A stretch of 64,000 nt of DNA from DSWT01 sp035420085 (GCA_035420085.1 DAOLUH010000010.1:56557-120556), one strand, 5' to 3'. Positions 17,242 to 25,375 are shown, counted from the stretch's first letter. Program-made: numbers and translations. Notes: a model not told the origin generated them from the letters alone.

Positions 17242-17351
17242 AAGAGTATAGCAGGGCCAACATTCCAGCAAACCAGCCCTACACCACAACAAAACTGATA
17301 ACTTTCAACCTGTAACGTGCAACCTGTAACCATATCCAAAGGAGGTGAGCA

Positions 17352-18005
17352 ATGCCTGTAATTACCATTTCACGACAGTATGGCAGCGGCGGGGATGCCA
17401 TCGCGCGGCGCGTGTGTGAGGCGCTTGGCTACAGCTACTTCGACAAAAGCCTCATTGCGCGGGTCGCTTCGGAGGCCAGTATTTCCGAGGATGAGATCGT
17501 TGACTTCACCGAGGACTCATACAAAATGCGCGGATTTGTGGACCGGCTGTTCGGCAGGCGACGCTCGGCGGCGGATGCCTGGATCAGCAGCGCTCCGCAG
17601 CGCGCGCTGCCAGTCGAGATGCTAGACGAAGCACGCAACGTCAACCTGGTGAAAGACGTGATCCTTGAGGCGCACAAACACGACAATGTCATCATCGTCG
17701 GGCGCGGCGGGCAGGCCATTTTGCAAGAACAGCCGGGAGTCCTGCACGTGCGGGTGGTCGCGCCACTCGGTGCGCGCGTGCTGCGCGTGCAGGAACAAGA
17801 GAAATGCAGTCTGGATGAAGCCAGCGCGCGCGTCAAACGTAAAGACGAAGCCGCCGCGGCCTACCTGGAGCGGTTCTTCGACATTGACTGGGACAATCCC
17901 TTGCTCTATCATCTCATCATCAACACCGGCAAATGGGACCTTGAGGATGCCAAACACCTCATTCTCAATGCGCTGACGCACCTCAAGATGGTTGTCGAAA
18001 AGTAA
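17352..18005 (+). CDS. Cytidylate kinase-like family protein
   Basis: This 217-residue P-loop-type protein belongs to the cytidylate-kinase-like family. The N-terminus ITISRQYGSGGDAIARRV has the family's SRxxGSGG form in place of a canonical GKS/T Walker A. Further motifs are YFDKSLI, the core strand VIIVGRGGQAIL and the arginine-rich RVKRKDEAAAAYLERFF. Relatives are annotated as kinases, but their substrate is uncertain and this is not the housekeeping cmk. The perfect AGGAGGTGA leader suggests strong translation. The stop overlaps the next start (TAATG), so it is translationally coupled to the Crp/Fnr-like gene. Confidence 0.8.
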   Translation: MPVITISRQYGSGGDAIARRVCEALGYSYFDKSLIARVASEASISEDEIVDFTEDSYKMRGFVDRLFGRRRSAADAWISSAPQRALPVEMLDEARNVNLVKDVILEAHKHDNVIIVGRGGQAILQEQPGVLHVRVVAPLGARVLRVQEQEKCSLDEASARVKRKDEAAAAYLERFFDIDWDNPLLYHLIINTGKWDLEDAKHLILNALTHLKMVVEK

Positions 18006-18682
18006 TGCCTGTAGTCGAAGCTGCAAAATCCCAAACACTGCGGAATATCCAGTTATTTGCCAGGCTCTCAGAGGCTGCCCTGAGTTATCTAGCCGACGTC
18101 GTTGTGCGGCGTGCGTATCCCGCCGGCGCGCTGATCGTCGTCGAAGGTGAGCCGTGTGAGGCCGCCTACTTTATCGTCGCGGGCAACGTCGAAGTGTACC
18201 GGATGTCTTCCCAGGGCCGCCAACAGGTCTTGGTACGGTTGGGGCCTGGGCAGGCGTTCAACACCGTGCCGCTCTTTCAATCTGACAACAGCAACCACGC
18301 CAGCGCCGTGGCGATCACCGATGTCACGCTGTACGCGACGCTCAAAGACGATTTCCTGCGCGCGCTGCGTGTCTGCCCAGAGCTGGCGCTCGTCATCTTG
18401 CAGGATTTCGCCGACCGGCTGGCGCACCTCACCGACCTGGTGGAAGACCTCGCGCTGCGCCCGGTGCGCGCGCGGCTGGCGCGCTTCCTCTTGCAGCAGG
18501 CGGATGGCGCGGCCATCGCGCAGAAATGGACGCAGGATGAGATGGCCGCGTACCTGGGCACAGTCCGCGATATGATCGGGCGCTCATTGCGCGCCTTGAC
18601 CGATGAGAAATTGATCCGCATAGATCGCGGACGCATCGTGCTGCTCGACCGCGCCGCGCTGGAGGTCGAAGCGCAGAATTAA
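18005..18682 (+). CDS. Crp/Fnr family regulator without cAMP signature
   Basis: This 225-residue regulator has a cyclic-nucleotide-binding-like sensor (about 15-130) and a winged helix-turn-helix (about 150-215, WTQDEMAAYLGTVRDMIGRS). Where the cAMP phosphate cassette belongs it reads AFNTVPLFQSDNSNHASAVA, with no GE or RSA pattern. Effectors other than cAMP, such as haem-bound NO, are therefore more likely. It overlaps the cytidylate-kinase-like gene by one base. Just downstream lies the ferredoxin/DUF438/MoaD-like set, which is a plausible target. That link rests on position and family knowledge only. Confidence 0.82.
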   Translation: MPVVEAAKSQTLRNIQLFARLSEAALSYLADVVVRRAYPAGALIVVEGEPCEAAYFIVAGNVEVYRMSSQGRQQVLVRLGPGQAFNTVPLFQSDNSNHASAVAITDVTLYATLKDDFLRALRVCPELALVILQDFADRLAHLTDLVEDLALRPVRARLARFLLQQADGAAIAQKWTQDEMAAYLGTVRDMIGRSLRALTDEKLIRIDRGRIVLLDRAALEVEAQN

Positions 18683-18691
18683 TCTATCCAG

Positions 18692-18739
18692 GACGCAGAT
18701 TTTCGCAGATCAATGTGGTAGAGCGAAAAAATCTGCGTC
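18692..18739. repeat. GACGCAGATTTTCGC-type inverted repeat
   Basis: The arms GACGCAGATTTTCGC and GCGAAAAAATCTGCGTC differ by a two-base bulge. The element lies 10 bases after the Crp/Fnr stop and may end that transcript. Confidence 0.65.
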
Positions 18740-18801
18740 AAGCGACGGAAATCAGCGTACAGCATTTTAATCGCGAATCAGACTTTTGTCGTAGCGCAAT
18801 G

Positions 18802-18843
18802 ACCGCCTTTCTGATATGCTTGAGGCATCATCAGAAAGGCGGT
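18802..18843 (+). promoter_or_regulatory. Strong hairpin covering the ferredoxin ribosome-binding site
   Basis: The 14-base arm ACCGCCTTTCTGAT (18802-18815) pairs perfectly with ATCAGAAAGGCGGT (18830-18843), and an inner ATGC/GCAT pair extends the stem. The right arm contains AAAGGCGG, the only Shine-Dalgarno-like sequence before the ATG at 18849, so the fold would hide it. The following TTTGTT also allows a terminator reading. Which role applies cannot be told from sequence. Confidence 0.6.
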
Positions 18844-18848
18844 TTGTT

Positions 18849-19061
18849 ATGGTGGAACAATGGACATTACCCGACATTGACCTGGCGTTATGTACGCGCT
18901 GCGGGCAGTGCGCCGCCCAATGCCCCACACAGGCCGTCGAGATGCAAGCGACGGGGCCAGTGATCGTCCGTCCGGCGGACTGCACTTACTGCACAATCTG
19001 TGAAGCCGTCTGCTCGGCCGGCGCAATCGCGTGTGCGTTCGAGATTGCGTGGGGCGTTTGA
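18849..19061 (+). CDS. 2x[4Fe-4S] ferredoxin
   Basis: This 70-residue ferredoxin has two cysteine clusters: C15, C18, C21, C25 (CTRCGQCAAQCP) and C45, C48, C51, C55 (CTYCTICEAVC). Each is suited to one [4Fe-4S] cluster. It is a small electron carrier, probably for the DUF438 protein encoded next or another oxidoreductase. ATG 18849 is chosen; an in-frame ATG at 18816 lies in the hairpin loop and would add 11 unlikely residues. The TGA stop (19059-19061) is the first part of the AACGTT repeat that follows. Confidence 0.85.
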   Translation: MVEQWTLPDIDLALCTRCGQCAAQCPTQAVEMQATGPVIVRPADCTYCTICEAVCSAGAIACAFEIAWGV

Positions 19062-19126
19062 ACGTTGGAGCGTTGGAACGTTCGAACGTTCGAACGTTCG
19101 AACGTTAAAACGTTTCAACGTTCCAA
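19057..19126. repeat. Eight phased 8-bp AACGTT palindromes
   Basis: AACGTT starts at 19061, 19077, 19085, 19093, 19101, 19109 and 19117, with the variant AGCGTT at 19069, giving an exact 8-base period. The whole block is itself roughly palindromic (TTGGAACGTT to AACGTTCCAA). It begins in the ferredoxin stop codon and lies 50 bases before the DUF438 start. Confidence 0.85.
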
Positions 19127-19176
19127 AGAACACAGATGGATTTTCGAGTGACAAATATCTTTGGAGGTAATTTTCT

Positions 19177-20409
19177 ATGAGCGAATATATCAACAACCAA
19201 ACACAGCGGCAAGAAACGCTGAAGGGGATCATTCGGCAATTGCACGCCGGGGCGAGCGTGGAGGACGTTAAAGCGCAGTTCGCCGAGCTGCTGGCCGGCG
19301 TCGGCGGCGACGAGATCGCGCACATCGAGCAGGCGTTGGTCGCCGAGGGATTGGAGCCTGAACAGATCAAGCCGCTGTGCGACGTGCATGTGGCTGTCTT
19401 CCGCGAGTCGCTGGACGACCAGACTGACCCGCAAACGATCCCCGGCCATCCTGTGTTCACGTTCCGCGCAGAAAACCTGGCCGTGGGGCGCGTGCTGGAT
19501 AGTCTCCGCGCCGCCCTGGACGACGTCAAAGCTGATCCAAGCGCAGCGACATTGCGCGCGGCCCGCGAGAAAGTGCTGAAATTGCGCGAGTACGAACGGC
19601 ACTACTTGCGCAAGGAAAACATCCTCTTTTCCTACCTGGAACGCTACGACTTTTCAGGTCCCTCAAAAGTGATGTGGGCCGTCCACGATGACATTCGCGC
19701 GGCCTGGAAAAAGTTGGGCGCTCTACTCGACGTCGGACCAGGCGCAGATAACGCTACGTTCAGCGCCCAGATTGAAGAGACGTTTACGCTGCTGGATCAG
19801 ACTATCCGCGACATGATCTACAAGGAACACAAAATCCTGTTCCCCGCCGCGATGGCGCGCTTGAGCGAGAAAGACTGGGGTGAGATTCGCGCGCAAGAGG
19901 GCGAAATTGGCTATTGCTATGTCACAGCCGGCCGGCAATGGCAGGCGCGCCGCGATCCGCGCGAGGCAGAGGCGAAGGCGGAATCAACAACGAGTGACGG
20001 CCTGATCCCGCTAAACGTTGGGGCGCTGTCGGCAGAGCAGATCAGTATGATGTTGAGCGCGCTGCCGGTAGATATTACTTTCGTGGATGAGCAGGACGAG
20101 GTACGCTTCTTCTCGCAGACGCGAGAGCGCGTCTTCCCGCGCTCCCCCGCCATCATTGGGCGCAAGGTGCAGAACTGTCACCCGCCGCAGAGTATGGGCC
20201 GTGTGCAGCGCATCCTCGACGATTTCCGCGCTGGTGTGCGCGACGTGGCGGAGTTCTGGATCTCGCTGCATGGGATGTTCGTTCACATCCGCTACTTCGC
20301 GCTGCGCGATGCGGCGGGCGCTTATCGGGGTACCATCGAAGTTACCCAGAACATCGCTCCGCTGCGCGCGCTCGAAGGCGAACGCCGCCTGTTGAACGAG
20401 GGGGCGTAA
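19177..20409 (+). CDS. DUF438 / hemerythrin / PAS protein
   Basis: This 410-residue cytosolic protein has an N-terminal DUF438 domain (about 8-80), a hemerythrin-like four-helix region (about 90-245) and a C-terminal PAS-like domain (about 285-400). Di-iron ligand candidates are in YERHYLRKENILF, MWAVHDDIRAAW and YKEHKILFP. Relatives of this architecture are linked to oxygen or nitric-oxide handling in anaerobes, but their exact reaction is not settled. GGAGG lies about 10 bases before the ATG. The gene is contiguous with the MoaD-like gene and follows a ferredoxin, suggesting an electron-transfer set. Confidence 0.82.
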   Translation: MSEYINNQTQRQETLKGIIRQLHAGASVEDVKAQFAELLAGVGGDEIAHIEQALVAEGLEPEQIKPLCDVHVAVFRESLDDQTDPQTIPGHPVFTFRAENLAVGRVLDSLRAALDDVKADPSAATLRAAREKVLKLREYERHYLRKENILFSYLERYDFSGPSKVMWAVHDDIRAAWKKLGALLDVGPGADNATFSAQIEETFTLLDQTIRDMIYKEHKILFPAAMARLSEKDWGEIRAQEGEIGYCYVTAGRQWQARRDPREAEAKAESTTSDGLIPLNVGALSAEQISMMLSALPVDITFVDEQDEVRFFSQTRERVFPRSPAIIGRKVQNCHPPQSMGRVQRILDDFRAGVRDVAEFWISLHGMFVHIRYFALRDAAGAYRGTIEVTQNIAPLRALEGERRLLNEGA

Positions 20410-20736
20410 ATGGATGCGCCCGTCGAAATCCACCTGTACGGCAAACTGCGCAAGTATGCGCCAGACCCACGCGCCGACCGTGAAAACGTGGTACAGATTA
20501 CATTAAACGCCGGGGATACGGTACGCAATGCGCTGGAACGCGCCGGCATCGCCGAGGCGGAGGTCTGCCACATCTTTTTGAACGGGGCGCTTTTTTCGAC
20601 GCACAACTCGATGGCGCCCTGGCTTGGCTATCGGCAGGCGCAGCGCAATGTTCACAACTTGAAGACGGATATCGCCCTTCAACCGGGGGATCGTCTGGGA
20701 CTTTTCGGTCACGATATGGCTGCGCTGGTCGTCTGA
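20410..20736 (+). CDS. MoaD/ThiS-like ubiquitin-fold protein
   Basis: This 108-residue protein has a beta-grasp pattern: VEIHLYGKLRKYAP, a VRNALERAGI helix, the strand CHIFLNGALF and the end LQPGDRLGLFGHDMAALVV. It lacks the C-terminal Gly-Gly needed for thiocarboxylate formation, so it is probably not a sulfur carrier. Similar proteins ending in ALVV are known as ubiquitin-like adaptor domains. The ATG directly follows the DUF438 stop with no gap, so translation is probably coupled and the two proteins may bind each other. Confidence 0.7.
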   Translation: MDAPVEIHLYGKLRKYAPDPRADRENVVQITLNAGDTVRNALERAGIAEAEVCHIFLNGALFSTHNSMAPWLGYRQAQRNVHNLKTDIALQPGDRLGLFGHDMAALVV

Positions 20737-20785
20737 CGCAGCGCAGCCATCCATCAAGTCGCACAAGGCACGGGGTAACGGCAGT

Positions 20786-21166
20786 TTACACTGCCGGAGC
20801 CTCTGGTTTCAAAAATCCAGCAATCTGATGGGCAAATTCCCGCGCATTGACCGGCTTGGAGATATAACCCTCGCAACCATACGCCTCGGCGATTGCCGCT
20901 GCCGTATCTTGAGGCCACGCCGTCACCACCACCACCGGGATTTGAGACAGCGCCTCGGAGCCTTTGAGCAGCGCGGCAACCGTCTGTCCATCGAGGTCGG
21001 GCAGGCCCATGTCGAGCAGAATGAGATCGGGCATCACCGCCATTGCGGTCTGCAACCCGCTCTCCCCGTTCGATTCAATCAGGATATGATAGTCAGCACG
21101 CTCAAGCAAGCGCTGCATCAACCGCGACTGATATGGATCGTCTTCCATAATCAAAATCGTCTTCAT
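20786..21166 (-). CDS. Single-domain response regulator
   Basis: This 126-residue receiver domain has no output domain. The acidic pocket is D9-D10, the phosphoacceptor D52 (LILLDMGLPDLDG), the switch T82 and the conserved K104 (YISKPVNA). ATG 21166 follows GGAAGGAA; an in-frame start 12 bases upstream overlaps that site. Lone receivers act as phosphotransfer intermediates or by protein binding. No kinase is adjacent; the degenerate and HisKA_2 kinases in the window are possible but unproven partners. Confidence 0.9.
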   Translation of the reverse strand: MKTILIMEDDPYQSRLMQRLLERADYHILIESNGESGLQTAMAVMPDLILLDMGLPDLDGQTVAALLKGSEALSQIPVVVVTAWPQDTAAAIAEAYGCEGYISKPVNAREFAHQIAGFLKPEAPAV

Positions 21167-21194
21167 CGTTCCTTCCATTATGCCGGATCAATCC

Positions 21195-22283
21195 TCAACG
21201 CTGGAACAACAGTATATACTCATGCTTGAAGATGTAAAATCCACCCACTAGCGCGCGGTAGCGCCATAGCTCTTTCTGCTCGCGCTTGGCCCGCGTCTCG
21301 TCGAAATTTTTGACGATGATGCTCTTGAGCGTGTAGCTCTGCGTCTGCACCGCCTGCATCAGGTAGAAGCCGAGCGGGATCCATTCGCCCTTCACGTACT
21401 TATCGCCGATGACGATGGCGAGGTAGCGCCCGCGCTCCAGGAAGGGCGTCACACGGGTCACAATCTCCGTGAACTGCGCGATGAAGGCGTCCACCGAAGC
21501 CGCGTTGGAGAGGTCGCGGTCGTCATCGCTGAAGCGGATGATGTCGTGGTAGGGCGGGTGCATCAGCACCAACTGCACCTGCGCGATGCCGCGTTCCGCC
21601 AATACCGCCGCATAATCCACAACGCGGCTATCGCCCTCCACCACGTCCGCGACAATGCCGTGCGGATTCGGCGCTTGCGCCACAATCTCGCGGGTGCGCG
21701 CGGCGATGTCCGGGTTCAGCTCGATGCCGATACCGTTGCGGCCCAGGCGCAGACATTCCAACAGCGTCGTGCCGCTGCCGACGAAGGTATCCAGCACCCA
21801 ATCACCCTGTTTAGTGTAGCGCAGTAGCAGCTGGTGCGGAATCTGCGGGATGAAGTTGCCCCAATACCAGGCCTTGTGCGCGCCAGAGCTGTCGCGCCGC
21901 TCCATCACCCACAGACTGTCGGTGATGATCTCGTCGTATTCCTTCCAACGGTTGAGATTGATGTCGTTGATCTTGCCCGTGCGGACTTCGGCGGCGGCTT
22001 TGCGCAAGCGCGCGATGTAGTAATGCGTGCGTTGCAGCGTGCGCGTGGCGAGGATTTGGTCAAGGTCAGCCAGCAGCACGTCGCGGGGAAAGGCAACCGT
22101 CGCGTCCTCGGGCAGCGCTGTATCCCAGATGCCACCCGGCTCCCATACCGCCACCTGCGCGCGCAGGTCGGCGACGCGCGCACGCACGGCTTCCAGGTCG
22201 TCATCGGCCAAACAAGCATCCAGCCACGCGAGGAAATCGGCGCGGTTTAGGATGATGTCGTCTTCAAGAAGCTCACTGGTCAT
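21195..22283 (-). CDS. Putative DNA N4/N6-methyltransferase of a restriction-modification unit
   Basis: This protein of about 362 residues shows the SAM-binding motif I DTFVGSGTTLLE followed by the acidic strand GIGIELNPD, and a catalytic-loop motif MHPPYHDIIRFS in place of the usual D/N/S-PPY/W. Motif I precedes the PPY motif. This order and the HPPY form suggest a less common subgroup, so amino-methyltransferase is inferred from fold. ATG 22283 is preferred over an in-frame TTG at 22328 that would overlap the upstream gene. A perfect 15-base palindrome lies just upstream. The gene directly follows the putative nuclease gene. Confidence 0.75.
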   Translation of the reverse strand: MTSELLEDDIILNRADFLAWLDACLADDDLEAVRARVADLRAQVAVWEPGGIWDTALPEDATVAFPRDVLLADLDQILATRTLQRTHYYIARLRKAAAEVRTGKINDINLNRWKEYDEIITDSLWVMERRDSSGAHKAWYWGNFIPQIPHQLLLRYTKQGDWVLDTFVGSGTTLLECLRLGRNGIGIELNPDIAARTREIVAQAPNPHGIVADVVEGDSRVVDYAAVLAERGIAQVQLVLMHPPYHDIIRFSDDDRDLSNAASVDAFIAQFTEIVTRVTPFLERGRYLAIVIGDKYVKGEWIPLGFYLMQAVQTQSYTLKSIIVKNFDETRAKREQKELWRYRALVGGFYIFKHEYILLFQR

Positions 22284-22292
22284 TAGTTTGCA

Positions 22293-22307
22293 CGAATTGT
22301 CAATTCG
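22293..22307. promoter_or_regulatory. Palindrome between nuclease stop and methyltransferase start
   Basis: CGAATTG-T-CAATTCG is a perfect inverted repeat with a one-base centre. It lies between the TAG of the upstream gene (22310-22312) and the ATG at 22283, read leftward. It could be an operator or a small hairpin, possibly for balancing methyltransferase against nuclease. No regulator is identified. Confidence 0.4.
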
Positions 22308-22309
22308 TT

Positions 22310-22954
22310 CTACAAACGAATCGCCCAAATAATGTCAGACAGCGTCTCCTGCCCCGGCACGAAGGTGAACCGGTGCAGACGCGCAGCATCGAAGGTCGCC
22401 ACGTAGTCGCGGAGGATGCCGCTTAGCCAGGTCAATTCCGCCTTGAGCTTCCAGTGCGCACCGCCGGAAGCGTACAGCACGAGGAACAGGCGGTTGGCGT
22501 AGTGCTGGCGCTGTTCCTGGCTCTGCGAACGGTACAGCCACTCGATGAGCGCCGCCGGGTGATTGAGCGCGTAGGTGAGGTCGTGGCCGAAACCGCGCGG
22601 GAACACCGAGGTCTTGTGGTCGAAGCGCACGCCCTTGAGTGTGAAATCCACCAGGCGATCCCGCTGATTCTCCGCCGGAACCACGCCATCCAGCGCAGCG
22701 AACATCTCCTCCACCGCCCGCGCCGACCAGAAGTTGTACCAGCGGTTCAGCGCGTAATCGAAGAGCGCCTGGCGGTTCGGCGCAGCCCCGAAGCGGCGCT
22801 CCAGCTCCGCCCGCAGCGCGTCGAAGGACGGCTCATCGTAGACGAAGCGGGTCTGCGCGTCGAAAAGGTTGTTCTGCACCTGCCCCCAACGGTAGGGAAA
22901 GGCCCAGCGTTTTTTCAGTTCGCGCTCGCGGGTTTGGAGGGTTGGGAGGTTCAC
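22310..22954 (-). CDS. Putative type II restriction endonuclease
   Basis: This is a protein of about 214 residues with no family I can name from memory. The strongest clue is VDFTLKGVRFDHKTSVFP, which fits a PD-(D/E)XK-like core: an acidic strand, a hairpin, then an acidic-x-lysine strand, here DHK. It starts with GTG, 9 bases after the stop of a small protein gene, and is followed by the putative methyltransferase. Gene order and size fit a two-gene restriction-modification unit. Sequence specificity cannot be told. Confidence 0.55.
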   Translation of the reverse strand: MNLPTLQTRERELKKRWAFPYRWGQVQNNLFDAQTRFVYDEPSFDALRAELERRFGAAPNRQALFDYALNRWYNFWSARAVEEMFAALDGVVPAENQRDRLVDFTLKGVRFDHKTSVFPRGFGHDLTYALNHPAALIEWLYRSQSQEQRQHYANRLFLVLYASGGAHWKLKAELTWLSGILRDYVATFDAARLHRFTFVPGQETLSDIIWAIRL

Positions 22955-22963
22955 AGGTTTGAG

Positions 22964-23173
22964 CTAACGCGCTTTGGTCTCAAAAACGTTTAGCAATGTC
23001 GAGGCAGCAGCGTATGCATCGTAAGGTGTCCAGATCGGATATACCCCGTTGTCTGCAAAGAGGTCTTCATTTTCCTCGCGCGCCAACTCGCAAACTAATG
23101 TTTGTATCAAGCGCAGCTTGTCTATGCGCGGCAATGCTTTTATAGTAGGAAGCACTTCAGCAATAGTTGCCAT
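22964..23173 (-). CDS. Small helical protein leading the restriction-modification unit
   Basis: This 69-residue protein has a helical N-terminus with LPRIDKLRLIQTLVCELA and the C-terminal motif YPIWTPYDAYAAASTLL. Related small proteins often sit first in toxin-antitoxin-like pairs. There is no helix-turn-helix like that of a controller (C) protein. AGGAGG lies 5 bases before the ATG, and an extended -10 promoter lies about 65 bases upstream. The 9-base gap to the nuclease gene suggests one transcript of all three genes. Function unknown. Confidence 0.6.
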   Translation of the reverse strand: MATIAEVLPTIKALPRIDKLRLIQTLVCELAREENEDLFADNGVYPIWTPYDAYAAASTLLNVFETKAR

Positions 23174-23236
23174 ATCTACCTCCTAATCATCCAAGACAAG
23201 TGATATAGTTTTTCACAATGATCCAACCTTACATCC

Positions 23237-23245
23237 ATTATAGCA
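23237..23245 (-). promoter_or_regulatory. Extended -10 promoter for the restriction-modification unit
   Basis: On the minus strand the sequence reads TGCTATAATGG, a consensus extended -10 element, with no clear -35. The same TGCTATAAT occurs before the ferritin-like gene (14025-14033). Confidence 0.55.
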
Positions 23246-23319
23246 TACTCGTCCATACAACCATCTTGCTTCTCAGGTGTACACAGTTATAGGTCGAATC
23301 AGCCCGCAGTCAAACCCAA

Positions 23320-23348
23320 TAGACAAATTCCCCAAACTGGGGTACACT
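23320..23348 (+). promoter_or_regulatory. Promoter for the S9 peptidase gene
   Basis: TAGACA (23320-23325) and TACACT (23343-23348) have a 17-base spacer. CCCCAAACTGGGG lies within the spacer. The GTG start is 35 bases downstream after AGGAGG. Confidence 0.5.
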
Positions 23349-23382
23349 TCGCCTATACCCAACACAAGCAGGAGGTTGCGCA

Positions 23383-25335
23383 GTGACAACTCAACACAGA
23401 GCGCCTTACGGCGCGTGGAAATCTCCGATAACATCCGATTTGATCGTCTCGCAGTCCATCGCTCTGGGCGGCGGCCTGTTCGACGGCGACGATGTGTACT
23501 GGCTGGAAGGCCGTCCCGCCGAAGCCGGGCGCAATGTCATCGTGAGACGCGCGCCAGACGGGACCACCTCAGACGTCAATCCCGCGCCATTCAATGCGCG
23601 CACCCGCGTCCACGAATATGGCGGCGGCGCGGTGTTGGTGGATGGCGGCATCGTCATTTTCAGCAACTTCGCCGACCAGCGACTGTATCGCATTACGCCG
23701 GGTAGCGCGCCGGAAGCCATCACGCCGGAAGCGCCGCTGCGTTACGCGGATTGCGTCGTGGATGCGGCGCGCAATCGTCTAGTCTGCGTGCGCGAAGACC
23801 ATACCGAGGCGGCGCTTGCCGCACACGGCGAAGCGGTCAACACGATTGCCGCCATCGCGCTGGAAGGCAGCGGCGCGCAACAAGTGCTCGTCGCCGGCAA
23901 CGATTTCTACAGCACGCCGCGCCTCAGCCCCGACGGGAACACACTCGCCTGGCTCACCTGGCGGCATCCCAATATGCCCTGGGACGGCACAGAGCTATGG
24001 ATCGCCGCGGTACAGCCCGACGGGACGCTGGCGAACGCTGCGCTCGTCGCTGGCGGCGAGGAAGAATCCATCTTCCAGCCAGAATGGTCGCCCGATGGAC
24101 GGCTCTACTTCGCATCAGATCGCAGTGGGTGGTGGAATCTGTACCGGCTGGCGCAGGAGGGCGCGGAACCACTCACCGAAATGGCAGCGGAGTTCGGCGC
24201 GCCGCAGTGGGGTTTCGGCATGTCCACCTACGCCTTTGAGTCCGCCGAGCGGCTCATCTGTACGTACACGAAAGACGGCGTTGACTATCTGGCAAGCCTG
24301 GACACCGCCCACAAAACGCTCACCCCGCTGAATACGCCCTACACCAGCATCGGCAGCATCCAGGCTGCGCCAGAGAAGGCGCTGTTTCGCGGCGCATCGC
24401 CCACCCACCCCGCGTCACTTGTGGTTCTCGACCTGGCTACGGGACAACAGACAGTCCTCAAGCGCGCTAATGCCATTGAGATTGATCCTGGTTATCTTTC
24501 TATCCCTCAGTCTATCGAATTTCCCACCACTGGCGGGTTGACGGCGCACGGCATCTTCTATCCACCGCAGAACCGGGATTACGCCGCGCCGGAAGGCGAA
24601 AAACCGCCATTGCTCGTCCTCAGTCACGGCGGACCAACGGGGGCAACTTCCAGCGCGCTCAGCCTGGGATTGCAATATTGGACCAGCCGGGGTTTCGCCG
24701 TCCTCGATGTGAACTATGGTGGCAGCACGGGCTACGGGCGCGCGTACCGCGAGCGGCTCAACGGGCAATGGGGCATCGTGGATGTGGATGACTGCGCGAA
24801 CGGCGCGCGCTATCTGGCGGAGCAGGGCTGGGTGGACCCCAACCGCCTGGCGATTCGTGGGGGCAGCGCGGGCGGTTACACGACACTCTGCGCGTTGACC
24901 TTCCGCGACGTGTTTCACGCTGGCGCGAGTCACTTCGGCGTCAGCGACCTCGAAGGGCTGGCGACGGATACGCACAAGTTCGAGTCCCGCTATCTGGATC
25001 GCCTCGTCGGACCGTACCCGGAGCGCCGTGACCTGTACATCGCGCGCTCGCCCATCCACCACGTCGCCAATCTCAACTGTCCGGTGATCTTCTTCCAGGG
25101 GCTAGAGGATAAAGTCGTGCCGCCATCGCAGGCCGAAACAATGGTCGCGGCGTTGCGCGCGAAGGGGATTCCCGTGGCCTATCTGCCCTTCGCTGGTGAA
25201 CAGCACGGCTTCCGCCGCGCTGAGAACATCAAGCGCGCGTTGGATGCTGAACTCTACTTCTACGGGCGCGTCTTCGGTTTCGAGCTGGCTGAACCTGTCG
25301 AGCCGGTGGAGATCGAGAATCTCGGTTTGTCGTGA
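23383..25335 (+). CDS. S9 family prolyl oligopeptidase-type peptidase
   Basis: This 650-residue cytosolic serine peptidase has an N-terminal beta-propeller (about 30-380; blades show SPDGNTLAWLTW and SPDGRLYFASDRSGWWNLYR) and a C-terminal alpha/beta hydrolase domain (about 400-640). The catalytic triad is S495 (RGGSAGGY), D576 (GLEDKVVPP) and H608 (GEQHGFR). It should cleave acyl or dipeptide units from short peptides that pass the propeller. The start is GTG with AGGAGG 6 bases upstream. It is monocistronic, ending at a GC-rich hairpin. Confidence 0.92.
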   Translation: MTTQHRAPYGAWKSPITSDLIVSQSIALGGGLFDGDDVYWLEGRPAEAGRNVIVRRAPDGTTSDVNPAPFNARTRVHEYGGGAVLVDGGIVIFSNFADQRLYRITPGSAPEAITPEAPLRYADCVVDAARNRLVCVREDHTEAALAAHGEAVNTIAAIALEGSGAQQVLVAGNDFYSTPRLSPDGNTLAWLTWRHPNMPWDGTELWIAAVQPDGTLANAALVAGGEEESIFQPEWSPDGRLYFASDRSGWWNLYRLAQEGAEPLTEMAAEFGAPQWGFGMSTYAFESAERLICTYTKDGVDYLASLDTAHKTLTPLNTPYTSIGSIQAAPEKALFRGASPTHPASLVVLDLATGQQTVLKRANAIEIDPGYLSIPQSIEFPTTGGLTAHGIFYPPQNRDYAAPEGEKPPLLVLSHGGPTGATSSALSLGLQYWTSRGFAVLDVNYGGSTGYGRAYRERLNGQWGIVDVDDCANGARYLAEQGWVDPNRLAIRGGSAGGYTTLCALTFRDVFHAGASHFGVSDLEGLATDTHKFESRYLDRLVGPYPERRDLYIARSPIHHVANLNCPVIFFQGLEDKVVPPSQAETMVAALRAKGIPVAYLPFAGEQHGFRRAENIKRALDAELYFYGRVFGFELAEPVEPVEIENLGLS

Positions 25336-25375
25336 TATAGTTCAATTTGACCTTGTTTGCTCGCTCACGGCGCAG

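Noticed and set aside
20410..20736. Calling the MoaD-like protein a molybdopterin synthase subunit
   Set aside because: The required C-terminal Gly-Gly is absent (the end reads AALVV), and no moa genes are nearby.
22964..23173. Calling the small protein a restriction-modification controller (C) protein
   Set aside because: It has no helix-turn-helix pattern; its only motifs are the LPRIDKLRLIQ helix and the YPIWTPYDAY tail.
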